NCBI GenBank assembly: GCA_014155875.1
Contig: JACEFZ010014551.1
Span: forward strand, 667,501-731,500
Length of the DNA: 64,000 nt
Direction of reading: 5' to 3'
Source of the DNA: Cepaea nemoralis
Taxonomy: Eukaryota > Mollusca > Gastropoda > Stylommatophora > Helicidae
Shown: piece after piece, positions 20,355 through 31,077 of the stretch
Position numbering within the stretch: the first letter of the stretch is position 1
Layout: every line of letters starts with the position of its first letter
Position numbers and translations under genes: made by a program
The notes under the pieces: generated by a model
What the model saw: only the letters and a program-made list of their open reading frames with translations
Database searches by the model: none
Told to the model about the DNA's origin: nothing

Positions 20355-21754
20355 TTATGACTGACCGAAATAATTGTATCGATTCATTTGTTGAAGAATA
20401 TTCCCATTTACTTGTATATTACATTGTGGTACTTCGTTCTTCCTAGTGACGACCATAACCTGTCTCTTCTTACAATTTAATTCCAACCCCAGCTGCTCAA
20501 TGCGTACAACAACCGCATCTACTAATTGTTGCAGATCCTGTGCATTGTCTGCAATCAATACTGTATCATCTGCATATCTAATGTTATTGATGTTTCTTCC
20601 TCAAATGCTGACTTCCATTTATATCTTCTACATTTCTGAAAATATTTTCACTGTATAGGGAAAAAATGATCTGGAGATATTACACATCCCTCTCTAACAC
20701 CTCTCTTAATAAGTTGATATTGTCTCATTTCATTATCAATCCTTATGGCAGGTTGTTGTTTCCAATATATGTTTTGTATAAGTCTAATGTCTTTCCCATC
20801 AATTTGTAGATCTGCAAGCATATGCACCATGTCGACGTGTCTGACTCTATCAAAAGCCTTTGTGTAGTCAATGAAGCCACGATGTATATCATTGTTTACT
20901 TCTATAGCACGTTTAATAACTGTTCGCAGCATATACACAGCATTTACTGTACTCTTTCCTTCTACAAATCCGCATTGTTCTTCCCCTATTTCAGGTTGTA
21001 TTTTCTTCCTCACTCTTTGCGTGATAATTCGTAACAAAATCTTAGTGATGTGACTCATTATACTAATTGTTCTATGTTGATCACATTTCAAGGTTCCTGA
21101 TTTCTTTGGGATTGCAATAAATACAGAATTACATAATTCAGAAGGTATATCTCCAGTATCATATAATGTGTTCAGCAGTCTGGTGACTTGCTCTAATCCA
21201 AATTCTTCTAAAGCTTTAATCATTTTTGTTGTGATGCTATCTTATCTGCACCGGGGGCCTTGCCAGCTTTCGTATGCTGAAGAACATTTTGAACCTCCAT
21301 CTTTAAAATTGGTGGTCCTTCATTATTAAATCTAATATCATACTGTTCCTCTCTGTAATCATTATACAGGTTTTTCACATAATCTGTCCATACATGTAGA
21401 ATCTGATCTTTTTCTATTATGATTTTGCCATCTTTAGTTTTTAGACAGCCTGTTCTTGTATTAGTAAGTTCCTGAATTCCTTTGTGCACTAATTTGGTAT
21501 TTTGACTGTTGTGTTGTTTTTCAACACAAGCACTTTTCCTCAAGCCATGATTCTTTTGCCTTCTTACATAATATTCTGACTTGTCTGTGAACTTCTTCAT
21601 ATTTGGCAGGATTATTTTTGTTGAGTCTTCTTGTTTCCATTAGGTGTAAAATTTCTTCAGTCATCCATTTCTTACGACCCACCTTCTTTAATTTTGGAAT
21701 AGTTGTTTCTGCAGCCAATCCTGATTGAATTATTGAACATTTTCCATTGATCAT
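20355..21754 (-). pseudogene. Reverse transcriptase domain of the LINE
   Basis: Frames at 21521-21754, 21220-21600 and 20648-21223 encode KWMTEEIL, KAPGADKI, FIAIPKKSGTLKCDQHRTIS, EEQCGFVEGKSTVNA, FIDYTKAFDRV and REGCVISP, the ordered fingers-to-palm motifs. The YADDTVLIADN catalytic motif lies at about 20540-20580 in a different frame from the preceding palm. Frameshifts at about 21220, 20640 and 20360 disable it. Confidence 0.85.
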
Positions 21755-21856
21755 TCACATCCTGGAATAATATCTCTAGATCAGACAATATATCAAATCT
21801 GTTCTGTACTTCTATGTTGAATTTGTTTTGTATTTCCTTGTCATTACTCAATGTAC

Positions 21857-22305
21857 GGGGCGGGGGGGGGGGGGGGGGGGGGTGAGTGGTCTCGAGGTAT
21901 GGTGTCCGCCTCGAGTGCTGGAGGTCCCGGGTTCAGGCCCCGGTGAGGACCTGGATTTATTTAAAAAATCCACCTAGACTTCCAGTAATAAAATTTCCCC
22001 TGGTCTCTGGGTAGTGAGATCGGACGCCCGTGTGTATTGTTGCGCACGTAAAAAAAATTCCCTTGGCAGTTGGAAATCGAAAAAGAGTAGCCTAACGGCG
22101 CTGCCCGGGCAAAATTTCGAGTTAAAAATCTACCCAAAGTATTTCAGGATCCTCGCTGATGCAACGGAGTTCGTGCATTGAGCTGAGTTTCTTCAGACTC
22201 AGGTTTGAGTTAGGAGGAAAACGGAGCACTTATGGGTTAAACCGTGTGCCGTGATGTTGATCCAAACGACTAAACTAAACTAAACTAACCTAAACTAAAC
22301 TAAAC
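21857..22305 (+). mobile_element. tRNA(Pro)-like SINE, copy 2
   Basis: Inserted between the endonuclease and reverse transcriptase of the surrounding LINE. A perfect 12-bp duplication, TACTCAATGTAC, lies at 21845-21856 and 22306-22317. The head has GAGGTATGGTGTCCGCCTCG and a GGTTCAGGCCC B box; the body matches copy 1 and the tail is several TAAAC units. Near its 5' end it carries a G-run of about 20 (21862-21882) absent from copy 1. Confidence 0.93.
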
Positions 22306-22308
22306 TAC

Positions 22309-23134
22309 TCAATGTACACAAATCATATTTAGGTTTCCTGTTATATACTTGACTTTCTTCAACTTTATCCTCAATGTTCCTGTAAGTAGTCTGTGGTCAC
22401 TATAACAATCAGCACTGGGAACTGTTTTTGCTACTGTTAGTGCGTTTCTACATCTTCTGCTAATCAGAATATAGTCAGTCTGGTTTCTGATCCTGCTATC
22501 AGGACTCCTCCATGTCCATAATCTTCTAGGGTGTTGCTTAAACCAGGTATTTCCTACAATCATTTCCTTTTCTTTTGCCCACTCTACGAGTCTGTATCCT
22601 TTTTTATTACTCTCTCCTAAACCATAGTCTCCTACTGTGTATCTATCACCTTGACTTCCTACGTTTGCATTGAAGTCTCCTATTATGTTTATTTCTGAAT
22701 TTTTACATTTCTTTAAGGCAGACTCTGTCATTATAAAATTCCTCTACACTATCTTCACTGGACTCTCCTGTTGGGGCATATACTTGAATAACATTTATGC
22801 TAAAGGTCTGCCACTCAATTTAACTAGTAGAACTTTGTCCGACACGGCCCAATATCCTTTAACAGATGTTAATGTTTTCCTGTCCAAAATTATTGCCACT
22901 CCCCTTAGTCGATCTTCACCTCCAGAATAAATAATCTTAAAATCTTCATCTATATTGATGCCTGCTCTTGTCCATCTCGTTTCGCACATCCCTAATATAG
23001 TAATGTTTTTCTCTTTGTATTTCATGTTTTATGTTCTCTAATTTTCCGTCGTCGTTTAACGTCCTAACGTTCCATGTTGCTAATTTTAATGTCTCTGGCC
23101 TTGTCTTGCGATGATCAGTCTTTAAGCGAATCAT
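22309..23134 (-). pseudogene. Apurinic-type endonuclease domain of the LINE
   Basis: Frames 22946-23134 (LKLATWNVRTL), 22795-23025 (ILGMCETRWT) and 22309-22731 (INIIGDFNAN, TDYILISRR, SADCYSDHRLL) give the expected order of motifs: N-terminal TWNVRT, the catalytic E in CETRW, GDFNA and the final SDH. At least two frameshifts split it. This enzyme nicks target DNA to start reverse transcription. Confidence 0.85.
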
Positions 23135-23837
23135 AATGTACTAGGCACTTTCAAAGAGGTAGTTTGCGGTTGCTTTCCTCTCTGGCAGTGACTATACTGA
23201 CCGGATGACCGCAACCATTGTCTCTCCTGCCGTCGCGAAACTCGAGACCATAACCAACAAATATCTGTCGGCTGCCCTCAAACTTTCATCACCACCTGCT
23301 TTCCGTGGCTTCTTTTGAACACTTCCAATAAACGAACACAAAATAACATCACATAATCCACAGGAAAACACTATGCACTGGAAATCCACAGAAAAACACT
23401 GAACAGCGTCTTCCCGAAGAACAACGCGTCATCTCGTCGCCATTATACCGGAAGTCGAATAAGAAAATAAGAGAGAAAATAACAAGTAGAATTTCCTGAA
23501 CTCACATCATTCAAAAGAGCAGATATAAGAGGGTGTGTATAATCAGCGGAACTGTGGTGAACGCCATTAGCCTCACATTACTCACAAACATTTACCATCT
23601 TGACGGACCTGAACTCGGGGAACAAACGACACATATGTTCGAATATGCACGTGACACAGTTGTAGTATAGTCTGCATATAGTGTGCAAACTATTATACAT
23701 GCTTTCATCTGTTCTAGACAAGATAGAGGGGGAGAGCGCGAGGAAAGAATTATCCTGGTTAAATTTTACCAACACATAATGCACCGTGACGTCAATGAAA
23801 TCACACATAACAATATGTTCTCTATATAGTACATGTT
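23135..23837. other. Probable LINE 5' region and unassigned spacer
   Basis: The first 300 bases may be the untranslated leader of the minus-strand LINE. No domain or repeat is clear beyond this. Confidence 0.35.
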
Positions 23838-24064
23838 AATAGTTTATAATTGTTCTATGGTCCAGAATCTATGAGACTGCAATCGAGACTGACTCTCTAG
23901 CGCCGTGTTCTCTCCCAGCAACATTGGAATCATGTGTCTTGCTGACTTTTCCTTATGGCGAGCTGACTTGCTGCACGCCTGAACCTTGTGACGAGATGAC
24001 TTGCTGCACGCCTGAACCTTGTGACGAGCTGACTTGCTGCACGCCTGAACCTTGTGACGAGCTG
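23838..24064 (+). repeat. Upstream copy of a 226-bp direct duplication
   Basis: Matches 27335-27560 with one single-base gap (CGTGTTCTC against CGTGTCTC) and one substitution (TTGCTGC against TTGCTAC). It ends with about four 33-bp minisatellite units. The LINE begins at the next base. Confidence 0.93.
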
Positions 24065-25325
24065 TAAAACCAATGCACCAGGTACAAACAAAAATAAAAA
24101 TAGAAACCTCAAGCTACGGCTTGCAACCTGGAACGTGAGAACCATGTGTCCCGGATTTTCCACTGACTTGACCAATATTGACGATGTGAGAAAAACGGCT
24201 GTGATTGATGCCGAACTCAATCGTCTTAACATTGATATTGCTGGCCTGCAGGAGACTCCCCTCGCTGAGGAAGGGTCACTCAGGGAAAACAACTACACCT
24301 TTTTCTGGAAGGGTAGAGGGCAGGGAGAAAAAAGGCAACACGGTGTGGGCTTTGCAGTGAAGAATTCGCTACTGGGAATGATTGAAATTCCAGCCGGAGG
24401 AAATGAAAGACTATTGTCCCTGCGCTTGGCAACCTCTTGTGGGTTTGCCACCATTATTACTGCATATGCACCGACACTCGATTCCTCTGATGATGTGAAG
24501 GATTTGTTCTATGAGGAGTTAGACTCCATGATCAAGGCAGTTCCAAAATCTGACTACATTTATATGCTCGGTGATTTCAATGCTCGTGTGGGCAAGGACT
24601 CGAGTTCATGGCCAGTGTGCCTTGGAAAATACAACATCGGTCGCATGAATGAAAATGGGCAAAGGCTGCTGGAGCATTGCACCAGTAATGACCTATGTAT
24701 TACAAACTCTTATTTTAAAACAAAAGAGATGCATAAGGTCACATGGAAACATCCAAGATCCGGCCATTGGCACCAGCTGGACTTCATCATCACACGGAGA
24801 CAACATCTGAACCATATATCATTGACTCGTAGTTACCACAGTGCTGACTGTGATACGGATCATTCTTTGGTTGTTGCAAGGGTTAGACTGAGACCAAAGA
24901 GAATCTACACAGCTAAACACAAATCTAGCCCCAGGATTAATATTATTAACACTCATGATCCTGAAAAGTGCTTTCAGTTTCAACTGCAATTTGAAGATGC
25001 TTTCACTGATACACCAGAAAATTGTACAGTAAATGAAAAGTGGGGTCAAATTAAGGAAACTCTTTATAAAACTGCTGTAGGGGTTTACGGCACTGTGGAT
25101 CATAAGAGGCAGGACTGGTTTGCGGCCAACAGCGAGACTCTGCAGCCCTTGATTGATAAGAAGAAGAAAGCTCTCTTAAGAAACAAGGAAAGACCAACGC
25201 GTAACACTCTGAGTGAGCTAAGGCAAGCTAGGAAGGATGTGCAAAGGCTGCCAGGCAGTGTGCAAATGATTATTGGATCAAGTTATGTGAGTCCATTCAA
25301 ATCGCAAGTGATAAGGGAGACATAA
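24065..25325 (+). pseudogene. LINE endonuclease and linker
   Basis: Endonuclease motifs in order: RLATWNVRTM (about 24108), AGLQETPL (catalytic Glu, about 24243), YAPTLDSSDD (about 24468), MLGDFNARVGK (about 24567), TWKHPRSGHWHQLDFII (about 24740) and the terminal DTDHSLVVARV (about 24856). The frame is open from the insertion boundary, with its first ATG at 24144, inside the domain, so the true start is missing or lies outside. It loses register at about 25250 and ends at a stop at 25325. This would nick the target DNA. Confidence 0.88.
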
Positions 25326-25330
25326 GAAGC

Positions 25331-27268
25331 ATGTATGAAGGAATAAAGAAAGCCTGTGGTCCAGTGATAAAAAGAAGTGCACCATTGAAAACCTTGACTG
25401 GAGAAATCATCACTGACAAGAAACGGCAGATGGACAGTTGGGTAGAGCACTATTTGGAGCTTTACTCAAGTGAGACCAAACTAGCGGATGATGCCCTCAA
25501 CGCCATAGAGGCTCTACCAACTCTTGACCACCTGGACACACTTCCCACCATAACAGAAGTTAAGTGTGCTATAAATGAACTTGCATCTGGCAAGGCTCCA
25601 GGTAAGGATGGGATTCCAATAGAGGTTATCAGGAGTGGGCAAGACACACTCACTATACAGATCCACCAGCTAATAGAGCTATGCTGGCGTGAAGGACAAG
25701 TCCCACAGGATTTCAAAGATTCAAGCACCATAACACTGTACAAGAACAAGGGCGATCGGAGCGACTGCAACAACTATAGGGGTATCTCACTTCTGTGTAT
25801 TGTTGGAAAAGTATTTGCCAGAATTGTTCTGCGCAGACTTCAAGTCCTAGGAGATCAAGTCTACCCTGAATCAAAGTGTGGCTTTCGACAGAACCGGTCT
25901 ACCACTGATATGATATTCTCATTGCGACAAATGCAAGAAAAATGCCGTGAACAGAATCAACCACTGTTTATTGCCTTCATCGACCTCACAAAGGCATTTG
26001 ATTTGGTCAGTCGTGAGGGTCTGTTCAAGGCACTAAAGAAGATTGGCTGCCCACCAACTCTTCTGTCCATTGTGGAATCGTACCACACAGGCATGAAGGG
26101 TATAATCAAGTTTGATGGTGCAACTTCTGAAGAATTTGAAATCAAGAGTGGAGTTAAGCAAGGTTGTGTACTAGCTCCCACCCTCTTTGGAATATACTTT
26201 TCACTTCTACTGAAATATGCATTTCGTGATCAGGATGGTGGTATATACATTCACTCACGCTCAGATGGCGGCCTCTACAATGCTCAGAGATTGAAGGCTA
26301 AGACCAAACTTAGGAGGGTACTGATCAGAGAGTTGCTTTTTGCAGATGATGCTGCAGTTACGACCCACTCTGAGGAAGAATTGCAATGTCTACTATCTGC
26401 ATTCTCCAATGCTTGTTCTGAATTTGGTTTAACAATTAGCAAAAAGAAGACACAGATTATGTCACAAGGTGCACATGGGGTACCATCAATCTTTATTGAC
26501 GACACCGAACTAGAGATAGTAGACCATTTTACATATCTAGGATCAGTGGTAAATAGCAAATTATCCCTAGATCAGGAAATCAACATCCGGATTGGTAAGG
26601 CAGCAACAACAATGAACAGGTTAAGAAAAAGAGTCTGGGAGAACAGGAAGCTTACTGCCAAAACAAAAGTCCTTGTCTATCAAGCCTGTGTCCTTAGTAC
26701 TCTTCTCTATGGCAGTGAAACCTGGACAACTTACTCACACCAAGAGAACAATTTAAACAGCTTTCATATGCGGTGTCTGCGAAGAATTCTTGGTATTAAG
26801 TGGCAAGACAAAATCACAAATACTGAAGTATTGGAAAGATCAGGTTGTGTGACAGTTTATTCCATGCTCAGTCTTCGTAGACTTAGATGGATAGGATATC
26901 TTAGGAGGATGGATGATGGTAGAATACCAAAGGATATCTTTTTTGGTGAATTACAGATGGGTAAGAGATCTCAGGGTCGACCTCTACTACGATACAAAGA
27001 TGTGTGTAAGCGGGGCATGAGTGATACAGGCATTGATAATGCACATTGGGAGCAAGTCGCCGCTGAACGTGTTGCATGGAGGGCAAATATCAGAAATGGA
27101 ATAAAGTCAAAGGAGAAAATTATTGCAGAAAAGTCACACACCAAGCGTTTGAGACGTAAGATGGTGCATGATGGTGGAAATGACCACGTGTTCAGATGCA
27201 CCCACTGTGAACGGACATTTACAGCGCAAATTGGACTTATCAGTCACACTCGCTACCGCCATAGTTAA
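25331..27268 (+). CDS. LINE reverse transcriptase with C-terminal C2H2 zinc finger
   Basis: 645 codons without a stop. Motifs in order: SGKAPGKDGIP (about 25587), YKNKGDRSDCNNYRGISLL (about 25738), CGFRQNRSTTDMIF, FIDLTKAFDLV, KSGVKQGCVLAPTLF, LLFADDAAVTTHSEEEL (catalytic FADD, about 26336), KTQIMSQG, FTYLGSVVNS, STLLYGSETWTTY, RRLRWIGYLRRM, RSQGRPLLRYKD. The last 25 residues form a finger CX2CX12HX4H. The first ATG at 25331 is convenient, but the same frame is open from about 25255 and reads as a continuation of the endonuclease frame, so this is probably the second half of one Pol protein. Whether the copy is active cannot be told from sequence; the frameshift argues against it. Confidence 0.85.
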   Translation: MYEGIKKACGPVIKRSAPLKTLTGEIITDKKRQMDSWVEHYLELYSSETKLADDALNAIEALPTLDHLDTLPTITEVKCAINELASGKAPGKDGIPIEVIRSGQDTLTIQIHQLIELCWREGQVPQDFKDSSTITLYKNKGDRSDCNNYRGISLLCIVGKVFARIVLRRLQVLGDQVYPESKCGFRQNRSTTDMIFSLRQMQEKCREQNQPLFIAFIDLTKAFDLVSREGLFKALKKIGCPPTLLSIVESYHTGMKGIIKFDGATSEEFEIKSGVKQGCVLAPTLFGIYFSLLLKYAFRDQDGGIYIHSRSDGGLYNAQRLKAKTKLRRVLIRELLFADDAAVTTHSEEELQCLLSAFSNACSEFGLTISKKKTQIMSQGAHGVPSIFIDDTELEIVDHFTYLGSVVNSKLSLDQEINIRIGKAATTMNRLRKRVWENRKLTAKTKVLVYQACVLSTLLYGSETWTTYSHQENNLNSFHMRCLRRILGIKWQDKITNTEVLERSGCVTVYSMLSLRRLRWIGYLRRMDDGRIPKDIFFGELQMGKRSQGRPLLRYKDVCKRGMSDTGIDNAHWEQVAAERVAWRANIRNGIKSKEKIIAEKSHTKRLRRKMVHDGGNDHVFRCTHCERTFTAQIGLISHTRYRHS

Positions 27269-27334
27269 AAGTTATTATGCCTTTTTAAAGCACAAACTAT
27301 CGTCTGTCAAGACGGCAAGGTGCCAATGGAGTGG

Positions 27335-27560
27335 AATAGTTTATAATTGTTCTATGGTCCAGAATCTATGAGACTGCAATCGAGACTGACTCTCTAGCGC
27401 CGTGTCTCTCCCAGCAACATTGGAATCATGTGTCTTGCTGACTTTTCCTTATGGCGAGCTGACTTGCTGCACGCCTGAACCTTGTGACGAGATGACTTGC
27501 TACACGCCTGAACCTTGTGACGAGCTGACTTGCTGCACGCCTGAACCTTGTGACGAGCTG
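27335..27560 (+). repeat. Downstream copy of the 226-bp duplication
   Basis: Starts AATAGTTTATAATTG directly after the LINE and ends in the 33-bp units, where the array continues for another 2.4 kb. Confidence 0.93.
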
Positions 27561-29952
27561 CACGCCTGAACCGTGTAACGAGCTGACTTGCTGTACGCCT
27601 GAAACTTGTGACGAGCTGACTAGCTGCACGCCTGAACCTTGTGACGAGCTGACTTGCTGCACGCCTGAACCTTGTGGCGAGCTGACTTGCTGCACGCCTG
27701 AACCTTGTGACGAGCTGACTTGCTGCACGCCCTGAACCTTGTGGCGAGCTGACTTGCTGCACGCCTGAACCTTGTGGCGAGCTGACTTGCTGCACGCCTG
27801 AACCTTGTGACGAGCTGACGAGCTGCACGCCTGAACCTTGTGACGAGCTGACTAGCTGCACGCCTGAACCTTGTGACGAGCTGACGAGCTGCACACCTGA
27901 ACCTTGTGACGAGCTGACTAGCTGCACGCCTGAACCTTGTGACGAGCTGACGAGCTGCACGCCTGAACCTTGTGACGAGCTGACTAGCTGCACGCCTGAA
28001 CCTTGTGACGAGCTGACTTGCTGCACGCCTGAACCTTGTGGCGAGCTGACTTGCTGCACGCCTGAACCTTGTGGCGAGCTGACTTGCTGCACGCCTGAAC
28101 CTTGTGACGAGCTGACTTGCTGCACGCCTGAACCTTGTGGCGAGCTGACTTGCTGCACGCCTGAACCTTGTGACGAGCTGACTAGCTGCACGCCTGAACC
28201 TTGTGACGAGCTGACTTGCTGCACGCCTGAACCTTGTGGCGAGCTGACTTGCTGCACGCCTGAACCTTGTGACGAGCTGACTTGCTGCACGCCTGAACCT
28301 TGTGGCGAGCTGACTTGCTGCACGCCTGAACCTTGTGGCGAGCTGACTTGCTGCACGCCTGAACCTTGTGGCGAGCTGACTTGCTGCACGCCTGAACCTT
28401 GTGACGAGCTGACGAGCTGCACGCCTGAACCTTGTGACGAGCTGACTAGCTGCACGCCTGAACCTTGTGACGAGCTGACGAGCTGCACACCTGAACCTTG
28501 TGACGAGCTGACTAGCTGCACGCCTGAACCTTGTGACGATCTGACGAGCTGCACGCCTGAACCTTGTGACGAGCTGACTAGCTGCACGCCTGAACCTTGT
28601 GACGAGCTGACTTGCTGCACGCCTGAACCTTGTGGCGAGCTGACTTGCTGCACGCCTGAACCTTGTGGTGAGCTGACTTGCTGCACGCCTGAACCTTGTG
28701 ACGAGCTGACTTGCTGCACGCCTGAACCTTGTGGCGAGCTGACTTGCTGCACGCCTGAACCTTGTAGCGAGCTGACTTGCTGCACGCCTGAACCTTGTGA
28801 CGAGCTGACTTGCTGCACGCCTGAACCTTGTGACGAGCTGACTTGCTGCACGCCTGAACCTTGTGACGAGCTGACTTGCTGCACGCCTGAACCTTGTGGC
28901 GAGCTGACTTGCTGCACGCCTGAACCTTGTGGCGAGCTGACTTGCTGCACGCCTGAACCTTGTGACGAGCTGACTTGCTGCACGCCTGAACCTTGTGGCG
29001 AGCTGACTTGCTGCACGCCTGAACCTTGTGGCGAGCTGACTTGCTGCACGCCTGAACCTTGTGGCGAGCTGACGAGCTGCACGCCTGAACCTTGTGGCGA
29101 GCTGACTTGCTGCACGCCTGAACCTTGTGGCGAGCTGACGAGCTGCACGCCTGAACCTTGTGACGAGCTGACTAGCTGCACGCCTGAACCTTGTGACGAG
29201 CTGACGAGCTGCACGCCTGAACCTTGTGACGAGCTGACGAGCTGCACACCTGAACCTTGTGACGAGCTGACTAGCTGCACGCCTGAACCTTGTGACGAGC
29301 TGACGAGCTGCACGCCTGAACCTTGTGACGAGCTGACTAGCTGCACGCCTGAACCTTGTGACGAGCTGACTAGCTGCACGCCTGAACCTTGTGGCGAGCT
29401 GACTAGCTGCACGCCTGAACCTTGTGACGAGCTGACTAGCTGCACGCCTGAACCTTGTGACGAGCTGACTAGCTGCACGACCTGAACCTTGTGACGAGCT
29501 GACTAGCTGCACGCCTGAACCTTGTGACGAGCTGACGAGCTGCACGCCTGAACCTTGTGACGAGCTGACTTGCTGCACGCCTGAACCTTGTGACGAGCTG
29601 ACTTGCTGCACGCCTGAACCTTGTGACGAGCTGACTTGCTGCACGCCTGAACCTTGTGGCGAGCTGACTTGCTGCACGCCTGAACCTTGTGGCGAGCTGA
29701 CTTGCTGCACGCCTGAACCTTGTGACGAGCTGACTTGCTGCACGCCTGAACCTTGTGGCGAGCTGACTTGCTGCACGCCTGAACCTTGTGGCGAGCTGAC
29801 TTGCTGCACGCCTGAACCTTGTGGCGAGCTGACTTGCTGCACGCCTGAACCTTGTGTCGAGCTGACTTGCTGCACGCCTGAACCTTGTGGCGAGCTGACT
29901 TGCTGCACGCCTGAACCTTGTGGCGAGCTGACTTGCTGCACGCCTGAACCTT
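27456..29952. repeat. 33-bp minisatellite array
   Basis: About 75 units built on GAGCTGACTTGCTGCACGCC plus TGAACCTTGTGAC. Two positions vary in most units: GTGAC or GTGGC, and ACTTGCTG, ACTAGCTG or ACGAGCTG. Because 33 is a multiple of three, the minus strand has frames of 700 codons made of VQQVSSPQGSG-like repeats; these are not proteins. A few single-base slips (27580, 27730, 29480) break register. Confidence 0.96.
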
Positions 29953-30139
29953 CCTCGCCTTCAGTGAGTTCAGTGATTTTTGTTAGCTCGCTTTGAACTC
30001 AAACGTAGTCCATACTCGTGCCACTATTTCTAGTACACTTGACTGATGTTGGCGAGTGGATTATCTTTCCCTGTTACCAGTGTCCCTGGCCATCAGGCGA
30101 ACCCACTCCAACCTCTGACGTGAAATGAGATGAATCGAG
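29953..30139. other. Unassigned spacer
   Basis: No feature recognised. Confidence 0.4.
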
Positions 30140-30178
30140 AACTGACATCACATCACTTGGGACATTCCCATACGCGCG
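30140..30178 (-). pseudogene. Short 3' end of an RNase H-bearing LINE
   Basis: GAACTGACATCACA and GGGACATTCCCATA match 19655-19695, the minus-strand 3' end of the LINE described at 18332-19627. Confidence 0.55.
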
Positions 30179-30420
30179 CTTGTGGGACCACGTGGACAAA
30201 GTGGAGGAACAGATCGAGAACCCACATGTGGAAAGAATGAGATTGCGGGCGATCGGCAGGGGTTCTGGAAGAATCTCAAAACTGAGAGGGAAGACCAGGA
30301 GAACATTTAATCAGATAGCGGTGGGAACGATTAGTAGTGTGACTCTTCGCTGGCTGTTGAACGAGGGGACGGAGCACGGATGGGAATTCCTGAGTGCAGT
30401 GATGTAGGTTTTTAAATCAA
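30178..30420 (+). pseudogene. C-terminal part of an RNase H-bearing LINE
   Basis: The frame 30180-30407 encodes LRAIGRGSGRISKLRGK then TRRTFNQIAVGTIS, matching the C terminus encoded on the minus strand at 18382-18560 (RGSGRRSTLRGKARRTYNQI). It ends with an AAATCAACTCAACTC tail. It lies head-on against the opposite-strand 3' end just before it. Confidence 0.75.
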
Positions 30421-30951
30421 CTCAACTCTCATACGCACTCGGTCCTCATCTTCACTTGAGCTGATTTGCGATCAGTTCCATACTCGAATCCTCTCTCATA
30501 CAACTGTAAACAACATATTTATGAAGAAATGTGTCATCATTCATGCTGAAGAATTGGTGTTTGATATGCTCCATTCTGCCGAGTAATGATTCTCACACCA
30601 GCAGTGGCAACCATTCCTGGTCTTAGTCACGCTGCATAGAACCATCTTTGTACTCTGTAGCGCAAACAACAGTTTGAGAATCTTTAACATTTGTATGTTT
30701 AGATCTACACCCCCATCGTACCACTTTCTGCATTCTATTCCAACTGGGATGATCATGGTGGTACTTATTTATTCGTGTTGCTGCCACTGTGCTCCCATCC
30801 GCCCGTCCCATGTTCTACTGAGGTAACCCTTCCAACACTAGTCTCTGCCCGTGTCTTTCACCAGCTCCCAGGCCTAATTCTGATTCCCCAAGACGTGTTT
30901 CATTTACCACGTTAAAGATGGCGCTCTCAAAAAGCTTGACACAGACATCTT

Positions 30952-30954
<3 letters not shown>
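30421..30954. other. Unassigned spacer
   Basis: Only chance-length frames; nothing recognised. Confidence 0.4.
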
Positions 30955-31011
<57 letters not shown>

Positions 31012-31077
31012 ATGTGTGTGCGTGTGCGTGCGTGCGCGTGCGTGTGCGTGCGTGTGCGTGTGTGCGTGCGTGTGTGT
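30955..31077. repeat. (TA)n followed by a GT/GC-rich purine-pyrimidine tract
   Basis: About 25 TA units (30957-31008) followed by alternating GTGTGC/GCGTGC to 31077. Both parts alternate purine and pyrimidine; the second could adopt Z-DNA. Confidence 0.9.

Larger units (their letters stand above)
19826..23134 (-). mobile_element. LINE with apurinic endonuclease and reverse transcriptase, split by a SINE
   Basis: On the minus strand from 23134 downward: an endonuclease (22309-23134), a SINE insertion (21857-22305), a linker and reverse transcriptase (20355-21754), and a decayed C terminus (19831-20354) ending in a HGT-stop like the LINE at 62.1 kb. About 2.85 kb without the SINE, near the full length expected for RTE/CR1-like elements. 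Multiple frameshifts. Confidence 0.85.
24065..27334 (+). mobile_element. Plus-strand LINE with C-terminal C2H2 finger, nearly intact coding
   Basis: 3,270 bp bounded by the two copies of a 226-bp duplication. It carries an endonuclease frame and a reverse transcriptase frame that look like one original reading frame split by a single-base loss at about 25250. There is no poly(A) or microsatellite tail. The very short 5' leader suggests slight 5' truncation. Apurinic endonuclease plus single Pol frame fits RTE-like clades, but the clade is not settled. Confidence 0.88.

Noticed and set aside
27394..29941. 694- and 773-codon frames of VQQVSSPQGSG-type repeats
   Set aside because: Product of the 33-bp minisatellite; frames overlap each other on the same strand.
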